Notes: generated from the sequence alone by a model not told the origin. A stretch of 55,622 bases of DNA from an uncultured Lachnospiraceae bacterium (GCA_934320895.1 CAKRFY010000017.1:1-55622), one strand, 5' to 3'. Counted from the first letter of the stretch, positions 1 to 8,819 are shown. Translations and numbers: made by a program.

Positions 1-86
1 CTTGAGTGTAGAACGAAAAGTTTCTCTTGCAATCAAAAGGAAGTCATCATATGATCGATATACAGTTTTGAATGTATCAGTAATTT

Positions 87-111
87 AGAAACCGCAAGGT
101 TTCTTTTTTTT
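87..111 (+). terminator. Rho-independent terminator of an upstream gene
   Basis: A perfect 7-bp stem AGAAACC/GGTTTCT with a GCAA tetraloop is followed by a run of T. It ends a transcript entering from the left edge. Bases 2-88 are open in one frame (stop TAG at 86-88) and may be the 3' end of a gene, but the 28 visible residues are not recognisable. Confidence 0.8.
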
Positions 112-198
112 ACAAAAATTCTAAATAAAAAATAAATCCACTAAAGCAAAGCATGAATTTATTTTTTATTAGAATTAAATATTTTGATTATGTAATTG

Positions 199-717
199 TT
201 AGTTAGACAATGCGTTTTTTATTTCTTCAACGATTCTTCCTATTTTTTTGTTGGAACATTCAATAGTAATATCAGCATATTTTTCATATAATATTATTCG
301 TTCTTCATATAATGACTTTAAAGTCTGTCCCTTTTTTATAGAAACACCACGTTTATTTAAGTCTCCTAAACGTTCTTTTATCTCTTCATATGGAAGTTTT
401 AAATAGATTACAGTACCAATGGATTTTAAATGTGACATAGCTTCTTTTCCATAAACGGCACTTCCACCTGTTGCAATGATACTCTTGTGGGCACTTATTT
501 TTGAATTAATTTCATTTTCAATAGAGTTAAAACCTTCAAGGCCATATTTTTCAATAAGTTGATGTAAAAGCATTTGTTTTTCATTTTGAATAATAATATC
601 AGAATCAATAAAAGTATATCCGATAACTTTAGCAAGAACGATGCCAATGGTACTTTTACCAGCACCGGGCATACCTATGAGAATTATATTGTCGTTATTT
701 AAAGTTCCTTTATTCAT
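199..717 (-). CDS. aroK: Shikimate kinase
   Basis: This 172-residue protein should phosphorylate shikimate at the 3-hydroxyl with ATP, the fifth step of the chorismate pathway, in the cytoplasm. It shows the P-loop GMPGAGKST at residues 15-23, the substrate-binding DSD at 38-40, the GGS motif near residue 84 and a lid-region arginine after NKRG. The length is normal for AroK. The start is supported by an AAGGGGG ribosome binding site just upstream. The gene stands alone, but aroE for the previous step lies 7.3 kb away on the same strand. The sequence is fairly divergent, so another shikimate-kinase-like NMP kinase cannot be fully excluded. Confidence 0.87.
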   Translation of the reverse strand: MNKGTLNNDNIILIGMPGAGKSTIGIVLAKVIGYTFIDSDIIIQNEKQMLLHQLIEKYGLEGFNSIENEINSKISAHKSIIATGGSAVYGKEAMSHLKSIGTVIYLKLPYEEIKERLGDLNKRGVSIKKGQTLKSLYEERIILYEKYADITIECSNKKIGRIVEEIKNALSN

Positions 718-744
718 TTTTCCCCCTTATATTTAATAGTATTA

Positions 745-895
745 GTCAGGCGGATATTCGCAATCCACTCTGCTATTTGCTCATAACACTATTAGCTGCT
801 ATTGCAGCACATCAGAAGGGGTCTATCCTTCTTCTGATACAAGCAAGTCACCACCACCACTTCAATAGAAGAGGGGGACTTCCTTGATAGTGTTA
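745..895. repeat. Dispersed foldback repeat, copy A (long form)
   Basis: The core (745-783) contains the inverted repeat GCGGAT/ATCC(A/G)C around TTCGCA. It runs straight into a module bounded by perfect 9-bp inverted repeats, TAACACTAT (784-792) and ATAGTGTTA (887-895). Inside the module are three further hairpins: GCTGC/GCAGC (795-808), ATCAGAAG/CTTCTGAT (811-838) and AAGTC/GACTT (845-881). Related cores occur near 33108, 34746, 36406 and 55248. The whole gap between aroK and the pseudogene consists essentially of this element. It may be a non-autonomous mobile element or REP-like sequence; no transposase is present. Confidence 0.75.
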
Positions 896-946
896 AAGTT
901 GTTGTATACAAATAAATAATATATATTTTAATATGAAAGATTAGAT

Positions 947-1264
947 ATGTCAAAAGGGGAGTGTGTATGTTATAATATAGTTGTCAATCCATCAGACGAA
1001 GATATATATTTTTCAATCGGTGGTCATCCAGCATTTGCATGCCCATTAGATACAAATGAAAAACAATCAGATTATTCATTTGTAGCTCCTGTATTTGGTT
1101 TATGGTCACCTCCTAAGAAAAATGCTCCATTTGTATGTATAGAGCCATGGTATGGAAGATGTGATAATATAAATTATGAAGGTGAGTGGAAAAATCGCGA
1201 ATGGGGAAATAAACTTGAAGCAGGTAGAGAATTTAAAGGTGGATATGATATAGAAATATATTGA
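947..1264 (+). pseudogene. Remnant of an aldose 1-epimerase (galactose mutarotase, LacX-like)
   Basis: The 105 readable codons combine two separate parts of a LacX-type mutarotase. One is the central motif FSIGGHPAF, carrying the conserved histidine. The other is the C-terminal block NAPFVCIEPWYGRCD followed by a typical C-terminus. Intact family members are about 290 residues. Here roughly the first 120-150 residues are missing, and the segment between the two motifs (about 80 residues in relatives) has been deleted in frame near residue 45. The ends lie beside foldback repeats on both sides (copy A upstream, a hairpin repeat at 1265-1306 downstream). It is very unlikely to encode an active enzyme. 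Confidence 0.8.
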
Positions 1265-1306
1265 TAATATAGCCATTGCAAACCCTTATGCTTTAGCATG
1301 AGGTTA
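1265..1306 (+). repeat. Second hairpin repeat type, copy 1
   Basis: The sequence GATAATATAGCCATTGCAA is followed by an imperfect hairpin built on TTATGCT/AGCATG. A near-identical lead-in and hairpin occurs at 35770-35815, and a diverged one at 33139-33172. The remaining bases to 1543 show no gene, only the leader of the next coding region. Confidence 0.6.
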
Positions 1307-1543
1307 CTGAAAAAGTGGATTACATCAGCATAGGCGAGAGTCATATTTATGCAATAAGTCTATTGCTGCTTACACATCATATATTATAAAAAGTAACAGA
1401 AATCCAGTATTATCCGTTATTACGCCGATTGTGGCAGTTTACAAATTATTGTGGATAATATAAAATATAATGTATGGTTATTATGTTTAGCATATGCGAA
1501 TATTTTGAAACAATATGAAGAAAAGCTGAGGAGGTCGGCAGAG

Positions 1544-2461
1544 ATGGATACAAATATATTATTGGAAAGTGGAACAAATGAGCTTGAGATACTCGAATTT
1601 ATGGTTAGTGGAAATTATTATGGAATAAATGTTGCGAAAGTTAAGGAGATAATGACATATCAGCCTCTTACACCTGTACCTAAGGCTCATCCAAATGTTG
1701 AGGGAGCATTTAGTACAAGAGGTGAGACGATTTCAATTATTAACCTTGCGAGATGCTTAGGGATGAAAGAAGATACGGATCCATCAAAAGACATGTTCCT
1801 TGTTACAAACTTTAATAGTCTTTTATCAGGATTTCATGTAAATGGTGTTGTTGGCATACACAGAGTGAATTGGTCACGGATCATAAAACCTGATAGTATG
1901 ATAAATAATGCAAAAACAGGTGTGACAACAGGAATTATAAATATTGATGGAAAACTTGTAATACTTATTGACTTTGAGAAAATAGTTGCAGATATTACTC
2001 CTGATGTTGGAATAAATTTGAAAGAAATTGATGGTCTAGGAGAGAGAAAGAAGAATAATAAGCCTATCATCTATGCAGAAGATTCACAACTTTTAAGTAC
2101 ATTGATCTATGATGGTCTTACAAAAGCGGGATATACACATATTATTCCCACAAATAATGGTCTTGAACTTTGGGAGATTCTTCAGAAATATAAGGAAGAA
2201 GGAACAGTGGCGCAGAATGTTGCATGTGTTGTTACAGATATTGAGATGCCACAGATGGATGGTCACAGGCTTCTTAAGCTTATAAAGAATGATCCTGAAT
2301 TAAAAGATATACCCGTTATAATCTTCTCATCATTGATAAATGAGGAGATGAGAAAAAAGGGAGAACTTCTTGGAGCAGATGCACAGTTGTCTAAGAATGA
2401 TATGGGCGAGTTTGTTCAGAAACTTGATGAAATTTTGCAGGAAAAATCAGAAGAAGAGTAA
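1544..2461 (+). CDS. cheV: CheV-type chemotaxis coupling protein (CheW + receiver)
   Basis: The 305-residue protein has an N-terminal CheW-like domain (about 15-160) and a C-terminal response-regulator receiver (about 175-300). It should couple chemoreceptors to the kinase CheA, with phosphorylation tuning adaptation. The receiver shows an acidic pair in IYAEDS, the phospho-acceptor Asp232 in TDIEMPQMDG, FSS, and the conserved lysine in QLSKND. The open frame extends upstream to 1451, but ATG 1544 follows GAGGAGG with good spacing and matches the start of its paralogue at 44186 (both begin around LLESGTNELEILEF). No other chemotaxis genes are nearby, so it probably acts in trans with a distant che cluster. 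Confidence 0.9.
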   Translation: MDTNILLESGTNELEILEFMVSGNYYGINVAKVKEIMTYQPLTPVPKAHPNVEGAFSTRGETISIINLARCLGMKEDTDPSKDMFLVTNFNSLLSGFHVNGVVGIHRVNWSRIIKPDSMINNAKTGVTTGIINIDGKLVILIDFEKIVADITPDVGINLKEIDGLGERKKNNKPIIYAEDSQLLSTLIYDGLTKAGYTHIIPTNNGLELWEILQKYKEEGTVAQNVACVVTDIEMPQMDGHRLLKLIKNDPELKDIPVIIFSSLINEEMRKKGELLGADAQLSKNDMGEFVQKLDEILQEKSEEE

Positions 2462-2478
2462 ATTATGTGATAATAACC

Positions 2479-2519
2479 GCAGGTTCTTTATTTCAAATAG
2501 AGAACCTGCATATTTTTTA
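2479..2519 (+). terminator. Terminator after cheV
   Basis: A perfect 9-bp stem GCAGGTTCT/AGAACCTGC is followed by a T-rich tail. It lies between convergent cheV and the protease gene, and the T-run fits termination of the plus-strand transcript. Confidence 0.85.
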
Positions 2520-2521
2520 TG

Positions 2522-3427
2522 TTAGTTTAAAAGTGTATCACAACGTATAAGTCCCCAACCTTGCTTTTCGTGTGGCATATGCAGGTCTATAGCTGTTCTT
2601 TTGAGATGAAGTTTTACATCCTTATTAGTTAGATAAGGATATTTTTGAAGAAGTAGTGCTATGCATCCGCTTACTATTGGTGTTGACATGGAAGTTCCAC
2701 TTCTTGAAATATAAAATGAACGGTTTATCAGATTATTACAGCTTATTATATTGGAACCTGGAGCTACAATATCTGGTTTTTTAATACAGTTCATTGTGGG
2801 TCCACGGCCAGAAAAATCATGTGAAAATCTGCTTTGTATAGAATCGGAAGTTCCAACAGTGATTATTTTACGGCTATTTCCAGGAGCACCAATGGTATAA
2901 TCGGAAGGTCCATTGTTTCCAGCTGCAGTTACAACAACCATGCCAGCTTCCCAGAGGGAATTTATTGAACGAACAAGTGGTGAATTTTCGTCAAACTTTT
3001 TGAGTGAGACACTTCCAACAGAAATGTTCACAATTCTTATATTGTACTTTGTTTTATTTTTTAAAAGCCAGTCAATGCCGGACATGACATTTCTTATACT
3101 GCCTTCACCATTTCTATCAAGTATTTTTATTACATGAAGTTCGCAGTCAGGTGCGATTCCCTCATAAAGTTTGTTACTGGCATTACCTTTGCCACAGATT
3201 ATTCCGGCGACATGTGTACCATGTCCGTTATCATCATAGAAAGTATTGCGTTGGGAAAGTGTGTCAAAAAATGAATGTAAAGGTCCATTATTATATATTA
3301 TGTCAGGGTGAAAACCGATGCCGGTATCCATGATTGCAATACCGATTCCTTTGCCGGTTAGTCCCTGTTTTTTCGCATAATCAAGTTTTATAACAGAAGC
3401 AACACGGTTCATCAGAATATTACTCAC
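2522..3427 (-). CDS. Subtilisin-like serine protease (S8 family), probably intracellular
   Basis: The 301-residue protein has the full S8 catalytic triad: Asp34 in IMDTGIG, His69 in GHGTHVAG and Ser246 in GTSMSTP. The oxyanion-hole asparagine is in AAGNNGP. There is no signal peptide, pro-domain or membrane segment; the mature-like domain begins within 25 residues, as in intracellular subtilisins. It likely degrades cytoplasmic proteins or acts during sporulation, but the substrate cannot be inferred. It is transcribed alone, convergent with cheV and divergent from efp. Confidence 0.9.
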   Translation of the reverse strand: MSNILMNRVASVIKLDYAKKQGLTGKGIGIAIMDTGIGFHPDIIYNNGPLHSFFDTLSQRNTFYDDNGHGTHVAGIICGKGNASNKLYEGIAPDCELHVIKILDRNGEGSIRNVMSGIDWLLKNKTKYNIRIVNISVGSVSLKKFDENSPLVRSINSLWEAGMVVVTAAGNNGPSDYTIGAPGNSRKIITVGTSDSIQSRFSHDFSGRGPTMNCIKKPDIVAPGSNIISCNNLINRSFYISRSGTSMSTPIVSGCIALLLQKYPYLTNKDVKLHLKRTAIDLHMPHEKQGWGLIRCDTLLN

Positions 3428-3498
3428 AATAAAAGAGGTTATATTAAAAAATATGCGTAAAAATAAAGAGAGTTACATTTTGGTATTAAAATAAATAC

Positions 3499-3527
3499 TT
3501 GAAATAAGTTGAAAAATAGGATAAAAT
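3499..3527 (+). promoter_or_regulatory. Sigma-A-type promoter of efp
   Basis: TTGAAA (3499-3504), a 17-bp spacer and TAAAAT (3522-3527) lie about 75 bp before the efp start. This is a near-consensus vegetative promoter. Confidence 0.7.
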
Positions 3528-3602
3528 AGTAAAAGAGTTTTGTCGCAATTTATTGGACAGACAATGGGACGCAAAAGTCACACATTAAGGAGGATTTTGA
3601 TA

Positions 3603-4157
3603 ATGGTATCAGCAGGAGATTTTAGAAATGGTTTAACTATCGAGTTTGAAGGTAATGTATATCAGGTAATCGAGTTTCAGCATGTAAAACCTGGTAAAGG
3701 TGCTGCTTTCGTAAGAACTAAACTCAAAAACATCAAAAATGGTGGTGTAGTTGAGAAAACTTTCCGTCCAACTGAGAAATGTCCTCAGGCTCACATTGAG
3801 CGTCAGGAAATGCAGTATTTATACGCAGATGATATGTATCATTTCATGAATACAGAAACATATGATCAGATTGATATGACAGCTGATCAGGTTGGTGATT
3901 CACTTAAATTTGTTAAAGAGAACGAAATGGTTAAGATGCTTTCACACAATGGTGAAGTATTTGCTATAGAGCCACCTCTCTTTGTTGAGTTAGAGATTAC
4001 AGAGACAGAACCTGGATTCAAGGGAGATACAGCACAGGGTGCATCTAAACCAGCTATTGTAGAGACAGGAGCACAGGTGAGTGTACCGCTCTTCGTAGAG
4101 ACAGGAGATCGTATCAGCATCGATACACGTACAGGAGAATATCTTAAGAGAGTATAA
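3603..4157 (+). CDS. efp: Translation elongation factor P
   Basis: EF-P of 184 residues, which relieves ribosome stalling at polyproline stretches by binding between the P and E sites. The KOW-like N-terminal domain carries the loop VKPGKGAAF with Lys32 at the position modified in many bacteria. The two OB-fold domains end in the typical [13 protein letters not shown]. An in-frame extension to 3540 exists, but ATG 3603 follows AAGGAGG at the correct distance and gives the usual family length. It is a single-gene unit with its own promoter and terminator. No modification gene (epmA, ymfI) is visible nearby. Confidence 0.97.
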   Translation: MVSAGDFRNGLTIEFEGNVYQVIEFQHVKPGKGAAFVRTKLKNIKNGGVVEKTFRPTEKCPQAHIERQEMQYLYADDMYHFMNTETYDQIDMTADQVGDSLKFVKENEMVKMLSHNGEVFAIEPPLFVELEITETEPGFKGDTAQGASKPAIVETGAQVSVPLFVETGDRISIDTRTGEYLKRV

Positions 4158-4173
4158 TCCAAACAAATTAAAA

Positions 4174-4223
4174 AAAGGGCGTAATTCTATGAAAACTCAG
4201 TGTTTTCAAGGGTTACGCCCTTT
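4174..4223 (+). terminator. Terminator after efp
   Basis: An 11-bp perfect stem AAAGGGCGTAA/TTACGCCCTTT encloses a second small stem, GAAAAC/GTTTTC. The T tail is short, but the structure is strong and sits right after the stop codon. Confidence 0.75.
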
Positions 4224-4294
4224 GTGCATCAATATTGCATATAGAAATGAAATAATGTACAATATCAGCAAATATTTAAAGAGGAGCAAAAAGG

Positions 4295-5257
4295 GTGAGT
4301 CTTACAAACATAGATAAATTAAATATAATTATTGAACAGGGAATGTTTGAGCCTGTTGACTTTAATAGGAAGAATGAAAATGCCAGTAGTGGAGATTACC
4401 GAATTATCTATCTTATGAATGATACAGTTGAAAGTTTTCTTGTATTTAAAAATGCAAGATGTACGGGTGAATATAATGATAAATTTGAAGGATTTACGAA
4501 TATTGAACTTGAAAAAAGAGAAGAAGGATATGTACTTATAGTAAAACAGGAAAAATCATATTTTCTGATTTTTTTTGATGATATTGAACTTGAAAATTAT
4601 TACTATAATTATGGCAAGATTGGTCATTTCTGGATAAAGGGACATGAACATCTTCGTGTTCTTGAATATCAGGTTGCTATAGTGTGGGACAAGATGTGTT
4701 ATATAGGTGAACATTCATGTACTGATGAGGAACTAAAAATAGCATCGTTAAAACAGTTTCCACCATTGAATTATTGCAGTTATCCATGTGTTCCTGATAT
4801 TTATCAGGTACCGCTTGAGGACAAATGGCATCTTTCTAAGAAAGCGAATAAATTTGTAATGGAGTTGGCAGAAAAAGCAGGAGATATTGTTTTAAAAGAA
4901 AAACTTTTATATTATGGGGAAAATCCGACTATAAAAAATGCAAAAAAGATAGCAGAACTTTTCACAATGAAAAAGCACAAAAAAGTAGTTATGATGCTTA
5001 TGGAGTATATTGAGAAGGCGGCATCTGTTTATCCAGACAGGAGTTTTGGAAAAAATGTTGATGAAAGGAATAAATTATTATTAAGTAAAGCATATGAGAG
5101 AAAAAAGGAATTGGATAAGGAGGGAAAAGAGTCAGTAGTTTATAAAGAGGAACCATTTGTGTATGACTGTGACAGTGTGGAGTTTAATGTTTATGTTATG
5201 GTATGGAAGGATGGAATCATAAATAGCAGTGTGAAGATTGAGAAGATTGAATTATAA
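4295..5257 (+). CDS. Uncharacterised 320-residue protein
   Basis: I do not recognise this protein with confidence; it resembles uncharacterised Lachnospiraceae proteins of the DUF3878 kind, but that is only an impression. It is soluble, with no signal peptide or membrane segment, and is rich in Glu, Lys and Tyr. The N-terminal half (1-150) looks beta-rich. The segment around residues 160-180 holds a Cys/Pro-rich stretch (PPLNYCSYPCVPDIY). The C-terminal half is helical. It begins at GTG 4295, nine bases after GAGGAG. It is followed by a HAD phosphatase on the same strand after an 88-bp gap, so cotranscription is possible. Confidence 0.7.
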   Translation: MSLTNIDKLNIIIEQGMFEPVDFNRKNENASSGDYRIIYLMNDTVESFLVFKNARCTGEYNDKFEGFTNIELEKREEGYVLIVKQEKSYFLIFFDDIELENYYYNYGKIGHFWIKGHEHLRVLEYQVAIVWDKMCYIGEHSCTDEELKIASLKQFPPLNYCSYPCVPDIYQVPLEDKWHLSKKANKFVMELAEKAGDIVLKEKLLYYGENPTIKNAKKIAELFTMKKHKKVVMMLMEYIEKAASVYPDRSFGKNVDERNKLLLSKAYERKKELDKEGKESVVYKEEPFVYDCDSVEFNVYVMVWKDGIINSSVKIEKIEL

Positions 5258-5345
5258 ATTGTTACATTGCACGAGGATAAAACGAATTATGTAGGTATTT
5301 TAGAAATTAAAAACATAAATTATGTAGAAATGGAGATGCGACGAT

Positions 5346-5954
5346 ATGATTAAAAATCTGATATTTGATGTTGGTGGAGTGCTTCTTGATTACAGATGGA
5401 AAGAGATGCTTATGGATTATGGTCTTGATGAGAAAAATGCTATAAGAGTTGGGACACAGATGTTTAATGATCCTGACAGGACATGGGATGTTTTTGACCT
5501 TGGTACAAGATCAGATAGTGAAATTGCAGATATATTCTGTAAAAAATATCCTGATGATGAGGAAGCGATAAGATGGTTTATAAGACATGGTGAATATATG
5601 CATGTGCCAAGACCAAAAGTGTGGAAAAAAGTGCATGAATTAAAGGAGAAGGGATATAAAATATATATTTTATCAAACTATCCTAAGACTTTGTTCAAAA
5701 AACATACGGAGTATGCGGATTTTATGGATGATATTGATGGGCTTATGGTTTCTTATATGATTCATGAGGCAAAGCCTGATGAGAAAATCTACAAGGCATT
5801 GTGTGATAAATATGATCTTGACAAGAGTGAGAGTATTTTCTTTGATGACAGAGCTGAGAATGTTGCAGGGGCGGTTGAATTTGGAATAAAAGCGGTAAGG
5901 ATCTTATCGGAACAGGTTCTTCTTGATGAACTTGACAGATTGTTGGCTGATTAG
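5346..5954 (+). CDS. HAD-superfamily hydrolase, YihX-like
   Basis: A 202-residue HAD subfamily IA phosphatase. Motif I is IFDVGGVLLDY with nucleophile Asp8; the +2 position is Gly instead of Asp, as is usual in the YihX/epoxide-hydrolase-like branch. Motif II is ILSNY, motif III includes the lysine in EAKPDEKIY, and motif IV is FFDDRAENV. A helical cap lies between residues 15 and 85. YihX relatives dephosphorylate sugar phosphates such as glucose 1-phosphate; the true substrate here is unknown. It lies 29 bp before an RpiR-type sugar-phosphate regulator, which fits a sugar-phosphate role. Confidence 0.87.
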   Translation: MIKNLIFDVGGVLLDYRWKEMLMDYGLDEKNAIRVGTQMFNDPDRTWDVFDLGTRSDSEIADIFCKKYPDDEEAIRWFIRHGEYMHVPRPKVWKKVHELKEKGYKIYILSNYPKTLFKKHTEYADFMDDIDGLMVSYMIHEAKPDEKIYKALCDKYDLDKSESIFFDDRAENVAGAVEFGIKAVRILSEQVLLDELDRLLAD

Positions 5955-5983
5955 AGCTGACAATGATTTGGAGGAAATAGATA

Positions 5984-6697
5984 ATGTTTTCATATGAAGA
6001 AATACAAAAGTACAATGAAACGGATATCCGTATTTATAAATATATTACTTCAAATATAGATAAGATTCAGTATATGACCATCAGGGAGCTTGCAAGGGAG
6101 GTTAAGGTATCAACTTCTACTATATTACGTTTTTGCAATAAAAATAATTTTGAGGGCTATTGCGAATTTAAAGACAGTCTGAAAAGGGAGATTAATTTAA
6201 ATGATACCTGCACACCTATGGAGGATCTTCAGGAACTTTCGGATTTTTTTGCAAGAGCAAATTCAAGTGCATTTGAAGAGAAGTTATTATATGCGACGGA
6301 TATTTTAAGAAAAGCGGATCTTATAATATTTATAGGTATTGGTTCATCTGGAACTCTGGCAAAATATGGAGCAAGATATTTTTGCAATATGGGACACTTT
6401 GCTGTTGGTCTTGAAGATGCGTTTTATCCAATAGAGTCATTTCGGTGGAAAAATGCAGCTGTGATAGCATTTTCTGAGAGTGGTGAAAATGAAAAGCTTA
6501 TTGAAGCTGTAGACCAGTTTAAGAAAAAACAGTGTTGTGTTTTAAGTATTACTAATTCGCCTCTGTCAACTTTGGCTAAAATGTCTGATTGGAATTTTTC
6601 TTACAATCTAAAAACACGTCGTATAAATGGCGGATACAATGGGACAACACAGGTTCCGGTCATATTTGTTATTGAGATGCTTGCAAAAAGAATATAA
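5984..6697 (+). CDS. MurR/RpiR-family transcriptional regulator
   Basis: A 237-residue protein with an N-terminal RpiR-type helix-turn-helix (about 1-75, with the motif VSTSTILRFCNKNNF) and a C-terminal SIS sugar-phosphate-binding domain (about 105-235, with IFIGIGSSGTLAKY and AFSESGENEKL). Such regulators sense phosphosugars. The likely targets are local carbohydrate genes (the preceding HAD phosphatase and possibly galE downstream), but no operator is recognisable. Start ATG 5984 follows GGAGG. Confidence 0.9.
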   Translation: MFSYEEIQKYNETDIRIYKYITSNIDKIQYMTIRELAREVKVSTSTILRFCNKNNFEGYCEFKDSLKREINLNDTCTPMEDLQELSDFFARANSSAFEEKLLYATDILRKADLIIFIGIGSSGTLAKYGARYFCNMGHFAVGLEDAFYPIESFRWKNAAVIAFSESGENEKLIEAVDQFKKKQCCVLSITNSPLSTLAKMSDWNFSYNLKTRRINGGYNGTTQVPVIFVIEMLAKRI

Positions 6698-6706
6698 AAA
6701 AAACAG

Positions 6707-6738
6707 CCTGTTACTTGTTTTGTAACAGGTTATTTTTT
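6707..6738 (+). terminator. Terminator after the RpiR-type gene
   Basis: Stem CCTGTTAC/GTAACAGG with a 7-base loop, then TTATTTTTT. It separates this unit from galE. Confidence 0.85.
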
Positions 6739-6860
6739 AATATAAAACAAAAGATTAGTAACAGCTTTACATAATAGAGCAGTTGGAATATAATTATTAT
6801 TCAGGGAATTATTAAAAAATAAGTTGTATTGCGGTTTATATCGCAGAAAGGGAGGTTTTT

Positions 6861-7850
6861 ATGAAAATATTGGTATTAGGTGGTGCAGGCTATATCGGTT
6901 CACATACAGTTAGTGAGCTTGTTGATGCCGGGGAAGATGTAGTTATAGCAGATAGTCTTGAAACAGGACATATTGAGGCTGTAAATCCAAAAGCAAAGTT
7001 TTATCAGGGAGATATAAGAGACAAGAAGTTTATTGACAGTGTCTTTGACAATGAAAAAATAGATGCAGTTATTCATTTTGCTGCAAACTCACTTGTAGGT
7101 GAGAGTATGACAAATCCATTAAAATATTATGACAACAATCTTTATGGTACAAAAGTACTTCTCCAGAGCATGGTTGAGCATGATGTTAAGAAGATTGTAT
7201 TTTCTTCAACAGCGGCAACTTATGGAGAACCTGAGAGTATTCCTATTCTTGAATCAGACAAGACAGAGCCTACAAATCCATACGGAGAGACAAAGCTTTC
7301 CATGGAAAAGATGATGAAGTGGACAGATGTTGCACATGGTGTTCATTATGTTGCACTTAGATATTTTAATGCTTGTGGAGCACATGTAAGTGGAGAGATA
7401 GGAGAGGCACATAATCCTGAGACACATCTTATCCCTCTTATTCTTCAGGTTCCAAACGGACAGAGAGAGTCGATAAGCATTTTTGGTGATGATTACGACA
7501 CAAAAGATGGTACATGTGTGAGAGATTATATTCATGTAACAGATCTTGCGCAGGCACATATACTTGCAGTTAAGTATCTTATGGATGGTGGAAAGAGTGA
7601 TGTGTTCAATCTTGGAAATGGTGTAGGTTTTACTGTAAAAGAAGTAATAGAGACCGCAAGAAAAGTAACAGGTCATCCTATCCCAGCCGTTATATCACCA
7701 CGCCGTGGAGGAGATCCTGCAAAACTTATCGCATCAAGTGAAAAGGCAAAGAGTATACTTGGATGGAAACCTGAGCATGCAGATCTTGAGGAGATTATTG
7801 CAACTGCATGGAAATGGCATAAAAATCATCCACATGGATATGCAAAATAA
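6861..7850 (+). CDS. galE: UDP-glucose 4-epimerase
   Basis: This 329-residue extended short-chain dehydrogenase interconverts UDP-glucose and UDP-galactose using bound NAD. The Rossmann motif is GGAGYIG at residues 7-13 and the catalytic residues lie in SST (116-118) and YGETK (Tyr141, Lys145). The length matches GalE, and the C-terminal sugar-nucleotide motif [16 protein letters not shown] segment is present. It has its own terminator and a GGGAGG site before ATG. No other Leloir-pathway gene is adjacent, apart from the mutarotase remnant at 947, so its role may be in cell-surface polysaccharide as well as galactose use. Confidence 0.96.
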   Translation: MKILVLGGAGYIGSHTVSELVDAGEDVVIADSLETGHIEAVNPKAKFYQGDIRDKKFIDSVFDNEKIDAVIHFAANSLVGESMTNPLKYYDNNLYGTKVLLQSMVEHDVKKIVFSSTAATYGEPESIPILESDKTEPTNPYGETKLSMEKMMKWTDVAHGVHYVALRYFNACGAHVSGEIGEAHNPETHLIPLILQVPNGQRESISIFGDDYDTKDGTCVRDYIHVTDLAQAHILAVKYLMDGGKSDVFNLGNGVGFTVKEVIETARKVTGHPIPAVISPRRGGDPAKLIASSEKAKSILGWKPEHADLEEIIATAWKWHKNHPHGYAK

Positions 7851-7872
7851 TATAAATATGTAAAAGGCAGAA

Positions 7873-7917
7873 AACCCGGTAAGTAATGTGCAAAGACATT
7901 GCTTCCGGGTTATTTAT
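7873..7917 (+). terminator. Terminator after galE
   Basis: Stem AACCCGG/CCGGGTT with an inner AATGT/ACATT pairing, followed by a T/A-rich tail. Confidence 0.75.
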
Positions 7918-8039
7918 ATTCTAATCCCTATTTTGGCACATGTTTTTGGTGTATAGTGCGAAAGATCTTGCATATACGGATTTTTCGCATTATTGCCTCA
8001 TAAATTTTGAAATATTATATATATGACATAAAATAGAAA

Positions 8040-8819
8040 TTATTTTTCCTGTTCTGCGAGTTTATCTGCATAGATCTTTTTGTAAACTCTATCAATTTCT
8101 GCTTCATCAAGTTTTTTCTCAAGGAAAAATTCTACGGCATAAAGTGCCTGTGCTACGAGCATTTCAAGACCATTTACACCTATCATGCCAAGTTCTTTTG
8201 CCTGAGCGACAAGTCTGGTTTCAAGCGGATTGTAGATAACATCTGCAACAGCTTCACATTTAGGAAATTTTGTGAGGTCAACAGGCGATGCATCACATTT
8301 AGGGAACATACCAACTGGACTTGTATTTGCTATAAATTCAGCGTCAGTATGTTTTTCAAAACATTCGTCATAAGTAATGGCTGATTCTGTTTTGATAATA
8401 TCAACGATGATGACTTCTTTCGCTCCCATTTTTTTGAGGACGGCTACAACAGCTTTTGAAGCACCGCCGTCACCGAGGACAACGCATTTTTTACCTTCTA
8501 TTTTAATATTATGTTTTTTAAGCATATACATGAATCCTGAGAAGTCTGTATTGTGACCATAGAGTTTACCACCTTTGTTGACGATAGTATTTACTGCACC
8601 GATTGCTTTTGCATTATCGTCAAGTTCATCAAGATAAGGAATTACATCTTTTTTGTAAGGAATAGTAACATTTATTGATCTAAATTCATGCTTACTCATA
8701 AATTCGTCAAAATCTTCTTTGCTGACAGGATGTATCTCATATGTATAGTCAGCAAGACTTTCATGAATCTCTTTTGAGTAGCTGTGTCCGAGTTTTTCTC
8801 CTATTAAACCGTATTCCAT
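8040..8819 (-). CDS. aroE: Shikimate dehydrogenase
   Basis: A 259-residue enzyme that reduces 3-dehydroshikimate to shikimate with NADPH, the step just before AroK. It has the substrate-binding GEKLGHSYSK near the N-terminus, the catalytic lysine in NVTIPYKK, NTDFSGF, the nucleotide-binding loop GDGGASKAV, and NTSPVGM. A C-terminal substrate motif NGLEMLVAQA is present. It is slightly shorter than E. coli AroE but all motifs are in order. It is transcribed alone, divergently from the spoIIIA operon, so the 163-bp gap at 8820-8982 should contain two opposing promoters. Confidence 0.95.
   Translation of the reverse strand: MEYGLIGEKLGHSYSKEIHESLADYTYEIHPVSKEDFDEFMSKHEFRSINVTIPYKKDVIPYLDELDDNAKAIGAVNTIVNKGGKLYGHNTDFSGFMYMLKKHNIKIEGKKCVVLGDGGASKAVVAVLKKMGAKEVIIVDIIKTESAITYDECFEKHTDAEFIANTSPVGMFPKCDASPVDLTKFPKCEAVADVIYNPLETRLVAQAKELGMIGVNGLEMLVAQALYAVEFFLEKKLDEAEIDRVYKKIYADKLAEQEK

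Noticed and set aside
745..895. Considered a riboswitch or rRNA/tRNA relict
   Set aside because: The same core recurs in both orientations at unrelated places, which fits a dispersed repeat and not a cis-regulatory RNA.
7254..7676. 140-codon frame on the minus strand within galE
   Set aside because: Cys/Tyr/Ile-rich composition typical of a shadow frame; galE is complete on the plus strand.
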